Part shown: positions 1-5,312 of the stretch, one piece after another
Numbering within the stretch: the first letter of the stretch is position 1
Layout: each line of letters begins with the position of its first letter
From: CAKXIK01 sp050947015
Lineage (GTDB): Bacteria > Bacillota > Clostridia > Oscillospirales > Acutalibacteraceae
Assembly: GCA_050947015.1 (NCBI GenBank)
Contig: JBMNVT010000036.1
Location: 1-6,394, forward strand
Direction of reading: 5' to 3'
DNA length: 6,394 nt
The notes under the pieces: generated by a model
Seen by the model: only the letters and a program-made list of their open reading frames with translations
Database searches by the model: none
Told to the model about the DNA's origin: nothing
Program-made: the position numbers and the translations under genes

Positions 1-127
1 CTTATTCATAGCGGATAGGGTGACACCTGCCTTTCGGTTTTGTCTCGTCAACTCAACCTTAGCATATGTCACGCCTATTCGCTACTTTTATTTTCTTCTT
101 TTGTCACTCATCATTGTATCACCTACA
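1..127 (+). repeat. Left arm of a perfect 127-bp terminal inverted repeat
   Basis: Bases 1-127 are the exact reverse complement of 6268-6394; identity stops at 128, where the two flanks diverge. The arm has internal structure: TAGCGGATAGGGTGACA (9-25) faces TGTCACGCCTATTCGCTA (67-84) as an imperfect inverted repeat, and further TGTCAC (102-107) and TGTATCACC (115-123) motifs follow. Reiterated terminal motifs of this kind are known from IS21-type element ends, but no transposase is visible, so the family is not established. The inner end is 5'-TGTAGGTGATACA read outwards. The exact length of 127 suggests that the true repeat extends beyond the window. Confidence 0.97.
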
Positions 128-129
128 GT
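101..129 (+). promoter_or_regulatory. Possible hybrid promoter formed at the repeat junction
   Basis: TTGTCA (101-106, five of six to the -35 consensus) and TACAGT (124-129, four of six to the -10 consensus) are separated by 17 bp and point at the acetyltransferase gene. The -35 lies inside the repeat and the last two bases of the -10 lie outside it, so the element would be created by the junction. It competes with the candidate at 152-180. Confidence 0.35.
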
Positions 130-135
130 GTAGGT
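121..135. repeat. 15-bp palindrome across the left repeat boundary
   Basis: ACCTACA-G-TGTAGGT is a perfect 7-1-7 palindrome. Its left half is the last 7 bases of the 127-bp repeat (121-127) and its right half (129-135) lies in unique sequence. The right half therefore copies the first 7 bases of the repeat's own inner end (TGTAGGT). The right-hand repeat boundary lacks this. It may be chance, or a relic of insertion or recombination at this site. Confidence 0.6.
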
Positions 136-151
136 TGCGTTTATTTTTGGC

Positions 152-180
152 TGCACTTGCTGCGCAGAAGAGAATATGAT
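152..180 (+). promoter_or_regulatory. Candidate sigma-A promoter for the acetyltransferase-yfcE unit
   Basis: TATGAT at 175-180, followed by an A/T run, is a good -10. The hexamer 17 bp upstream (TGCACT, 152-157) is a poor -35, so this would need help from an extended element or an activator. It lies 44 bp before the ATG at 224, which is a normal leader length. The palindrome CTGCGCAG (160-167) sits in the spacer and could be an operator, but it is short. Confidence 0.4.
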
Positions 181-223
181 AAAATAAACTTCGGATACCA
201 CAGCAAAAGGAGATGCGCACATT

Positions 224-784
224 ATGGCAAACGTGCTTCGGTTTGAAACGGCACGGCTGCTGCTTCGGCCGTACGAACCCGGCGATGCAGGGGAGGTCTG
301 GCGCGTGATCCGCAAGCCCGAAATTTACGCGACAACCGCATTTATTCCCCAAAACTATCCGCGTCCGCGCGCCGACTGGTGGGTCCGCTACGTCAATACG
401 GCAATCCGCAACAGAACCGGCTATGAGCTGGGAATTTTTTACCGAAAAACCGGGAGATATATCGGGAACGTGGGGCTGGTGAACGTGCGCAGGGAAATGA
501 GAAGCGCCAGCGTTGCATACCACATCGACCCGGACTGGTGGGAACAGGGCATTGCGACCGAAGCCTGTGGGCGCATGGTGCAGTTTGGGTTTGAGACGCT
601 TCGGTTGGAGCGGATCAGCGGCACCTGTATGGTGGTCAATCCTGCGTCCCGGCGCGTCATGGAGCATTTGGGTTTCGTTTTTGAAGGCGTTGCGCGGCGG
701 GAACTGTTCAAGGACGGAAAATTTTATGATATTGCGCACCTTTCCCTGCTGCGGGATGAATGGAAAGGGCTGCGGGGGAGATGA
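224..784 (+). CDS. GNAT family N-acetyltransferase, RimJ/RimL type
   Basis: The predicted protein is a soluble 186-residue enzyme that would transfer an acetyl group from acetyl-CoA to an amine. It begins with the ETARLLLRPYEPGDAGEVW pattern typical of the RimJ/RimL-like (Acetyltransf_3) branch. The acetyl-CoA pyrophosphate-binding loop is W106-E-Q-G-I-A-T-E113, matching the family Q/R-x-x-G-x-G/A signature. The following NPASRRVMEHLGFVFEG segment is the usual motif B region, where a conserved Asn precedes S-x-x-V/L-x-x-x-x-G-F. The length is normal and nothing appears broken. The start is supported by AAAGGAGA 11 nt upstream. The substrate cannot be read from sequence: members acetylate ribosomal protein N-termini, amino compounds or drugs. 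The next gene starts 6 bp after the stop, so the two are probably cotranscribed. Confidence 0.9.
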   Translation: MANVLRFETARLLLRPYEPGDAGEVWRVIRKPEIYATTAFIPQNYPRPRADWWVRYVNTAIRNRTGYELGIFYRKTGRYIGNVGLVNVRREMRSASVAYHIDPDWWEQGIATEACGRMVQFGFETLRLERISGTCMVVNPASRRVMEHLGFVFEGVARRELFKDGKFYDIAHLSLLRDEWKGLRGR

Positions 785-790
785 GAACAA

Positions 791-1336
791 ATGAAATGGA
801 TGATTGCTTCCGATCTGCACGGCTCGCTTTCCGCCTGCCGAAAAATGCTGGAACGGTTCGATGCGGAACGCGCCGAACGGCTGCTTCTGCTTGGCGATTT
901 GCTGTATCACGGTCCGCGCAATGATCTGCCGGACGAATATAATCCCAAGGGCGTCATTACGCTGCTGAACGCGCGAAAAGAGGACCTGCTGTGCGTGCGC
1001 GGAAACTGCGACGCCGAAGTGGATCAGATGGTGCTGGATTTTCCGATTCTTTCGGATTCGCTGTTATTTTTTGTCGGAGAGCACACGGTTTTTGCTACAC
1101 ATGGTCATGTGTTCCATGCGGAAAATCGGCCTCCGCTGCACCGTGGAGATGCTTTGCTGCACGGCCATACCCATATTCCCGTGCTGGAACGGCGCGGGGA
1201 CTGGACGCTGCTCAATCCCGGTTCGGTCTCGATCCCTAAAAACAGCAGCTGCGCTTCCTATTTTACAATGGAGGACGGCGTGTTTACCCTGCGCGCGCTG
1301 GAAGACGGCCGTGCGCTGAATTCGCTTTCCCTGTAA
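791..1336 (+). CDS. yfcE: YfcE-type metallophosphoesterase (phosphodiesterase)
   Basis: This is a 181-residue calcineurin-like phosphoesterase, close in length to E. coli YfcE (about 184). All metal-site motifs are present in order: D8-x-H10 (SDLHG), G35-D36 with the YfcE-specific HGPRN at 40-44, R70-G-N-C-D74, H104-G-H106, and G125-H-T-H128. NPGS follows at 142-145. These coordinate a dinuclear metal centre; E. coli YfcE is a manganese-dependent phosphodiesterase active on artificial diesters, and its natural substrate is not firmly established. The protein is cytosolic, with no signal peptide or membrane segment. The GGGGGAG Shine-Dalgarno lies inside the end of the acetyltransferase gene, which suggests translational coupling. 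The gene ends 8 bp from the convergent stop of the minus-strand operon. Confidence 0.92.
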   Translation: MKWMIASDLHGSLSACRKMLERFDAERAERLLLLGDLLYHGPRNDLPDEYNPKGVITLLNARKEDLLCVRGNCDAEVDQMVLDFPILSDSLLFFVGEHTVFATHGHVFHAENRPPLHRGDALLHGHTHIPVLERRGDWTLLNPGSVSIPKNSSCASYFTMEDGVFTLRALEDGRALNSLSL

Positions 1337-1350
1337 ATTTCGCTTTACCT
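1321..1350. repeat. Short direct repeat spanning two convergent stop codons
   Basis: TTCGCTTTCCCT (1321-1332) recurs as TTCGCTTTACCT (1339-1350), 11 of 12 identical at an 18-bp period. The pair straddles the 8-bp gap between the yfcE stop and the stop of the opposite gene. No terminator hairpin is seen in this gap, so the two transcripts must overlap at their ends. Confidence 0.5.
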
Positions 1351-2190
1351 CAGCGCCTTTCCCGCCTGTTCCGGCAGCGGGGACGGCGCTGTTTTGCTGT
1401 CCGGGGTGTTTGCCGGCTCCGGCTGCAGCTCCGTGAGATTTCGCCAGTATTTTTTCGGCATATGGCTCATACGCAGCCTTGGGTTGATTTTTTGCCGGAT
1501 GGCAACGGCATCGTAAAACACCTTCCATAAATGGCGGAAGTTTCTTTCGTCCGGAGCCAGAGCCGGCAGTGCCATTTCGCGGTCGGAAAGGATTCTCCAG
1601 CCGTGGGTGTCGTAAACGGCGACCTGCCCGTGCACGGCATCGTGAATCAGGAACGGCTGCACGTTGAAGCGGTCGGCAAAGTGAGGGGTAACAATGGGCA
1701 GCACAGGGTATTCCGGGTCGATCCGGGCATACCAGACGCCTCCCTCCAGCTTGGAAAACCGGATGAATTCCAGCAGCAGACCGGCTTCTCTCCCGACCAG
1801 GTTTGCAAGCTTTTCCACACGCCGCACTCTGTCGTCGTAAAGCATGGCGGAAACCCGACCGCCGTGCTGCATTGCCAAGCGGATATACTCGTACAGCGCC
1901 TGTGATTTCCCCGGGTTGTCCGAAAGAAACGCCGTCCAGATTTTTTCATATACAAGTGCGTCCGCCCGCCGGAGGATGCCGTTGATGACGCGTTCCGCCT
2001 TTGCGTCGTCGCGGGGGATTTCAAAATAGCTGCCGCCGAATTCCTGCTGGCACCCGGTTTCGTCAATGAAATCGGGTGCGGGACGGCGCGCATAAGCTTC
2101 AAATACAGCCGTGCAGAAGCCCTCAAAGCTTCCGTCGTGCAAAAAGACGGTGAACAGAGAAAAAACCTCCTTTTTCAATTTCGACCGCAT
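1345..2190 (-). CDS. Putative DNA metabolism/repair protein paired with radical SAM enzyme (TIGR03915/DUF4130 type)
   Basis: The 281-residue soluble protein matches what I know of the TIGR03915 family, which occurs together with the TIGR03916 radical SAM protein and in some genomes is fused to a uracil-DNA-glycosylase-like domain. That link is why a role in DNA repair or modification is inferred; the reaction is unknown. Visible hallmarks are HDGSFEGFCTAVFEAY near the N-terminus, the F-I-R-F-x-K-L-E-G-G-V-W-Y-A segment in the middle, a W-x-x-F-Y-x-x-V-A-I-R stretch, and NPRLRMSHMPKKYWRNL (about 236-252). A Pro/Ala-rich tail of about 29 residues follows and looks disordered. No glycosylase domain is attached. 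The ATG at 2190 overlaps the upstream stop as TGATG, but a strong internal Shine-Dalgarno favours a start at CTG 2157, giving 270 residues. Confidence 0.85.
   Translation of the reverse strand: MRSKLKKEVFSLFTVFLHDGSFEGFCTAVFEAYARRPAPDFIDETGCQQEFGGSYFEIPRDDAKAERVINGILRRADALVYEKIWTAFLSDNPGKSQALYEYIRLAMQHGGRVSAMLYDDRVRRVEKLANLVGREAGLLLEFIRFSKLEGGVWYARIDPEYPVLPIVTPHFADRFNVQPFLIHDAVHGQVAVYDTHGWRILSDREMALPALAPDERNFRHLWKVFYDAVAIRQKINPRLRMSHMPKKYWRNLTELQPEPANTPDSKTAPSPLPEQAGKALR
2155..2170 (-). promoter_or_regulatory. Strong ribosome binding site pointing to a CTG start
   Basis: On the minus strand AAAAAGGAGG ends at 2166 and is followed after 8 nt by CTG (2157-2155), codon 12 of the ATG-initiated frame. 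The ATG at 2190 has no recognisable Shine-Dalgarno. Starting at CTG gives a protein opening (M)FTVFLHDGSFEG, which from memory is where relatives begin, only a few residues before the conserved DGSFEG. Confidence 0.5.
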
Positions 2191-3515
2191 CAGACAGTCC
2201 CGGCCGCAAGCTGCCGCCGTTCCGCGGGCTCGGGCAGCAGAACCGGCCGTTCAAACCAGGAAAGCTGCTCGGTCGGCCCGTGCAGGGCAAGGTCGATTTC
2301 ATCGGAACGGCGGCGGATGTCCGCGGTGAGATTATCATAGATAAACGAATACGAAAACTGTGCGCCGTCCATCATTTTTCCGCCGCAGGTGATAAAATAC
2401 TGCGCGCGTTTCAGCACAATCCCCATTTTGCGCAAATCGGCAAAGCCAAGCGTTCCGGTGCGGCGCGCGGCCAAAATCCGCAGCGCCGATTTGACGCCGA
2501 CGCCGGGGATCCGCAGTAGAGTTTCCTTGTCTGCGCGGTTGACTTCCACCGGGAAAAAGTCGAGATGATTCATCGCCCAACTGCATTTTGGGTCCAGCAT
2601 GGGATCCAGCGAGGGGTGTGCCTCGTCGAGCAGTTCTCCGACCGTAAAGCCGTAATAGCGCAGCAGCCAGTCGGTTTGGTAAAGCCGGTGCTCGCGCAGC
2701 AGCGGTGGGGGAACGTTTTGGGGCAGCAGTTCGTTTGTGCCCACCGGAATATAGGCGGAATAAAAGACGCGCTTGAGCGAATACTTGCGGTAAAGGCCTT
2801 CGGCCAGCTTCATAATCTGCAGGTCGTTGTCCGGCGTCGCGCCGACGATCATCTGCGTGCTCTGCCCGGCAGGAACAAACTGCGGCGCATGGCGGAAAAC
2901 GGCCAGCTCTTCCCGGTTTTGCGCAATGCCGTCGCGCACCGCTGCCATCGGCGTCAGGATTGCCTGCTTTTTCTTTTCCGGCGCAAGCTGCTTCAGGCTG
3001 TGCTCGCTCGGCAGCTCAATATTGACGCTCATCCGGTCGCAGAGCATTCCAAGCTTGCGAATCAGCTCCGGAGAGGCGCCCGGAATGGCCTTGGCGTGAA
3101 TATATCCGTTAAAGCGGTACGGCCCGCGCAGCAGCTCCAGCACACGACACATCTGCTCCATGGAATCGTCGGGGCTTTTGCGCACGCCGCTGCTTAAAAA
3201 CAAACCTTCGATATAATTGCGCCGATAAAATTCAATGGTCAGCTGCGCAAGCTCCTCCGGCGTGAATTCCGCGCGTTCGGTGTCGTTGGAACGTCGGTTG
3301 ATGCAATACTGGCAGTCGTACATGCAGTAATTTGTCATCAGAACTTTCAGCAGTGAGATGCAGCGCCCGTCTGCCGCAAAGCTGTGGCAGATTCCCGGCG
3401 CGCAGGCGGTGCCCAGATATCCAACCTTTTTGCCGCGGTTGTTTCCACTGGAGGTACACGCTGCATCGTATTTTGCCGCGTCCGTCAGAATGCGCAGTTT
3501 ATCGGCAATCTCCAT
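2190..3515 (-). CDS. Putative DNA modification/repair radical SAM protein (TIGR03916 type)
   Basis: The 441-residue protein has the radical SAM cluster motif C64-x3-C68-x2-C71 (CMYDCQYC), whose three cysteines bind the [4Fe-4S] cluster that cleaves S-adenosylmethionine. Extra cysteines at C20, C38, C43 and C52 precede it within GTACAPGICH and DGRCISLLK; I recall this N-terminal block as conserved in the family and infer a possible second metal site. The TIM-barrel part follows to about residue 300. A helix-hairpin-helix, IPGVG at 336-340 in a segment from about 323 to 352, indicates non-specific DNA binding. The family is found with the partner encoded just downstream, sharing a TGATG overlap here. 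The start is backed by AGAGAGGA 8 nt upstream. The substrate and reaction are not known; repair or modification of DNA is inferred from the glycosylase fusions of partners. Confidence 0.9.
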   Translation of the reverse strand: MEIADKLRILTDAAKYDAACTSSGNNRGKKVGYLGTACAPGICHSFAADGRCISLLKVLMTNYCMYDCQYCINRRSNDTERAEFTPEELAQLTIEFYRRNYIEGLFLSSGVRKSPDDSMEQMCRVLELLRGPYRFNGYIHAKAIPGASPELIRKLGMLCDRMSVNIELPSEHSLKQLAPEKKKQAILTPMAAVRDGIAQNREELAVFRHAPQFVPAGQSTQMIVGATPDNDLQIMKLAEGLYRKYSLKRVFYSAYIPVGTNELLPQNVPPPLLREHRLYQTDWLLRYYGFTVGELLDEAHPSLDPMLDPKCSWAMNHLDFFPVEVNRADKETLLRIPGVGVKSALRILAARRTGTLGFADLRKMGIVLKRAQYFITCGGKMMDGAQFSYSFIYDNLTADIRRRSDEIDLALHGPTEQLSWFERPVLLPEPAERRQLAAGTV

Positions 3516-3553
3516 TTAGAATTCCTCTCTTCCGATTCCGTTACACTGTTTTG

Positions 3554-3600
3554 ATTATGCGGATATTCTGCATAATATATTGTACACCACATGCAGAATA
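3554..3600. promoter_or_regulatory. Interleaved inverted repeats, candidate operator
   Basis: TATTCTGCAT (3564-3573) and ATGCAGAATA (3591-3600) form a perfect 10-bp inverted repeat whose 17-bp spacer contains the -10 hexamer of the minus-strand promoter. A second perfect inverted repeat, ATTATGC (3554-3560) and GCATAAT (3570-3576), shares the central GCAT and covers the predicted transcription start. The half-sites thus share a TGCAT-type core. This is not a LexA box, which would be GAAC-N4-GTTC in this group. Confidence 0.45.
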
Positions 3601-3607
3601 AATGCAA
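3579..3607 (-). promoter_or_regulatory. Sigma-A promoter of the radical SAM operon
   Basis: On the minus strand TTGCAT (3607-3602) and TACAAT (3584-3579) are separated by exactly 17 bp. Each hexamer matches consensus at four or five positions. Transcription would start near 3572, giving a leader of about 57 nt before the ATG at 3515. Confidence 0.65.
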
Positions 3608-3688
3608 TAACCGGTGAAAAGTTTTTCCTCGTTCCGGCTTGCTTTAGCGGGGCGCCTGCTATTCTGTTTTGCCGGATATTTTTTCGCT

Positions 3689-3716
3689 TTGCTTTTCCGC
3701 GTTTTTCCGTTATAAT
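3689..3716 (+). promoter_or_regulatory. Sigma-A promoter of the purF-like gene
   Basis: A perfect TATAAT lies at 3711-3716. TTGCTT (3689-3694) lies 16 bp upstream as a partial -35. The start would be near 3723, giving a leader of about 76 nt to the ATG at 3799. Confidence 0.65.
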
Positions 3717-3732
3717 AGAAAACAGAAAAGAA

Positions 3733-3776
3733 GCCGGCAGGCGCCGGCGAGAAACAGGCCGTCGGTGTGAGCGGCC
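3733..3776 (+). other. Two GC-rich hairpins in the purF-like leader
   Basis: GCCGGC (3733-3738) pairs with GCCGGC (3743-3748) over a 4-nt loop. GGCCG (3757-3761) pairs with CGGCC (3772-3776) over a 10-nt loop. They sit directly ahead of the AAAGGAG at 3786-3792. There is no T-run, so neither is a terminator, and I do not recognise a riboswitch. They may stabilise the mRNA or limit access to the ribosome binding site. Confidence 0.4.
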
Positions 3777-3798
3777 GTCAGTTTGAAAGGAGCATTCC

Positions 3799-5205
3799 AT
3801 GGGAGGAATATTTGGAGTTGTATCGGAGCAAAGCTGTGTGATGGATCTGTTTTTTGGAACGGACTATCATTCGCACCTCGGCACACGCCGCGGCGGCATG
3901 GCGGTTTACGGGGAAAACGGATTCAACCGCGCCATTCATAATATTGAGAATTCCCCATTCCGAACCAAATTTGAACGTGATGTGGAAGAACTGCAGGGCA
4001 ACCTTGGAATCGGCTGCATTTCGGACAACGAGCCGCAGCCGCTGCTGGTGCAGTCGCATCTGGGCAGCTTTGCCCTGACGACGGTTGGCCGCATCAACAA
4101 CACGCAGGCGCTTGTCAGGCAGGCGTTCGACAACGGCCACATCCATTTTCTGGAAATGAGCGGCGGAAGCATTAATGCAACCGAATTGGTTGCCTCGCTG
4201 ATTAATCAGAAAGATTCGCTGGTGGAGGGCATCCGTTATGCTCAGGAATGCATCGACGGTTCCATGTCAATGCTGGTGCTGACGCCGGAAGGAATCTATG
4301 CCGCGCGCGACCGGATGGGGCGTACGCCGCTTGTCATCGGTCACAAGGACGGCGCCACCTGCGCTTCGTTTGAAAGTTTTGCCTATATTAATCTGGGATA
4401 CAGCGATGAACGCGAGCTTGGGCCGGCGGAAATTGCCTTTCTGACCCCGGAGGGTGCGCAAACGGTCAGTCCCCCGCGCCGGGAGATGAAAATCTGCACG
4501 TTCCTCTGGATCTATTACGGCTATCCCACTTCTTCGTATGAAGGCATCAACGTGGAGAAGATGCGCTACCGCTGCGGCGCGATGTTGGCCCGGCGGGACA
4601 ATAACGCTGCCGATACTGTCGCCGGCGTACCGGATTCCGGCATCGCGCATGCAATTGGATATGCAAACGAATCCGGCATTCCGTTTTCCCGCCCATTTAT
4701 CAAGTATACCCCCACCTGGCCGCGTTCCTTTATGCCGACGCAGCAGAGCCAGCGCAACCTGATTGCCCGCATGAAGCTGATCCCGGTGGATGCGCTGATC
4801 CGTGGCAAAAAGCTGCTGCTGATTGACGATTCGATCGTCCGCGGAACGCAGCTGCGGGAAACGACGGAGTTTTTGTATCAGAGCGGCGCAAAGGAGGTCC
4901 ACATTCGCCCCGCCTGTCCTCCGCTGTTGTTTGGCTGCAAATATCTGAATTTTTCGCGCTCCAATTCCGAAATGGATCTGATTACCCGGCGAATTATCCG
5001 CTCGCGCGAAGGCGACCGGATCACACCGGAGATCCTTGCGGATTACGCCGATCCCGACAGCAAAAATTATAAAGAGATGGTCGCCGAAATTGGGCGTCAG
5101 CTCAGCTTTACCTCTCTACAGTATCACCGGTTGGACGATATGCTCAGCGCGGTGGGCATCGAACCATGCAAACTTTGCACCTATTGCTGGAACGGGCGGG
5201 AATAA
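3799..5205 (+). CDS. Amidophosphoribosyltransferase-like protein lacking the catalytic N-terminal cysteine
   Basis: This 468-residue PurF homologue has an N-terminal Ntn-type glutaminase-like domain (about 1-220) and a C-terminal phosphoribosyltransferase domain. PurF makes phosphoribosylamine from PRPP and glutamine, the first purine step. The transferase half is intact: GVPDSG at 276-281 and the PRPP loop LLLIDDSIVRGT at 339-350 with D343-D344. Cysteines C233, C380, C460 and C463 align by context with the [4Fe-4S] ligands of B. subtilis PurF; C373 and C457 are extra. The glutaminase half is abnormal: the start reads MGGIFG instead of MCGIxG, so the nucleophile is gone, and the usual HxRYxTxG and HNGNLVN segments are replaced by CISDNEPQP and TTVGRINN. 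Similar full-length proteins occur in other Clostridia as far as I recall, so it is a paralogue rather than a dying gene. It stands alone, with no pur neighbours. Start: AAAGGAG, 6-nt spacer. Confidence 0.88.
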   Translation: MGGIFGVVSEQSCVMDLFFGTDYHSHLGTRRGGMAVYGENGFNRAIHNIENSPFRTKFERDVEELQGNLGIGCISDNEPQPLLVQSHLGSFALTTVGRINNTQALVRQAFDNGHIHFLEMSGGSINATELVASLINQKDSLVEGIRYAQECIDGSMSMLVLTPEGIYAARDRMGRTPLVIGHKDGATCASFESFAYINLGYSDERELGPAEIAFLTPEGAQTVSPPRREMKICTFLWIYYGYPTSSYEGINVEKMRYRCGAMLARRDNNAADTVAGVPDSGIAHAIGYANESGIPFSRPFIKYTPTWPRSFMPTQQSQRNLIARMKLIPVDALIRGKKLLLIDDSIVRGTQLRETTEFLYQSGAKEVHIRPACPPLLFGCKYLNFSRSNSEMDLITRRIIRSREGDRITPEILADYADPDSKNYKEMVAEIGRQLSFTSLQYHRLDDMLSAVGIEPCKLCTYCWNGRE

Positions 5206-5229
5206 GCAAACCGGCCGGCAAAACAAAAG

Positions 5230-5271
5230 AAGCCTGACACCAGAAAGCACAGGATGTCGGGCTTTTTCTTT
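5230..5271 (+). terminator. Rho-independent terminator after the purF-like gene
   Basis: AAGCCTGACA (5230-5239) pairs with TGTCGGGCTT (5255-5264), a 10-bp stem with one G-U pair and a 15-nt loop, followed by TTTCTTT. It begins 24 bp after the stop codon. An A-rich run on the other side (5221-5231) lets it work in the reverse direction too, though no gene arrives from that side. Confidence 0.85.
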
Positions 5272-5274
5272 CGC

Positions 5275-5287
5275 ATTGTGCGACAAT
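5275..5287. promoter_or_regulatory. Small inverted repeat ahead of the AraC-type gene
   Basis: ATTGT-GCG-ACAAT lies between the terminator and the AAGGAGGG ribosome binding site of the regulator gene. A 5-bp arm is weak evidence, but position and symmetry fit an autoregulatory site. I see no convincing -35/-10 pair in the 41 bp between terminator and ATG. Confidence 0.3.
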
Positions 5288-5312
5288 CAATCCAGACGGA
5301 AGGAGGGACACA

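Noticed and set aside
40..246. Small frame beginning in the left repeat, with a twin starting in the right repeat
   Set aside because: The two share their first 29 residues only because the repeat arms are identical; after the boundary they diverge at once, and neither has a ribosome binding site.
119..910. Long antisense open frame of 263 codons opposite the acetyltransferase and the start of yfcE
   Set aside because: It lies opposite two genes with clear families and motifs, has no ribosome binding site, and its composition (His/Pro/Arg-rich) is typical of a GC-rich antisense shadow.
2565..3197. Plus-strand open frame of 210 codons opposite the radical SAM gene
   Set aside because: It mirrors a well-supported radical SAM gene, and its protein has no recognisable motifs.
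3516..3798. LexA box or purine riboswitch/PurR-type control in the divergent intergenic region
   Set aside because: No GAAC-N4-GTTC site is present, and the 76-nt leader of the purF-like gene does not show a purine riboswitch three-way junction that I can recognise.
3799..3804. Reading the purF-like gene as a pseudogene because the catalytic cysteine is missing
   Set aside because: The frame is complete, with a good promoter, ribosome binding site and terminator, and the PRPP and Fe-S residues are preserved; I also recall similar Gly-starting proteins in other Clostridia.
4267..4902. Antisense open frame of 211 codons inside the purF-like gene
   Set aside because: It is fully covered by a conserved protein on the other strand and has no recognisable domain or start signal.
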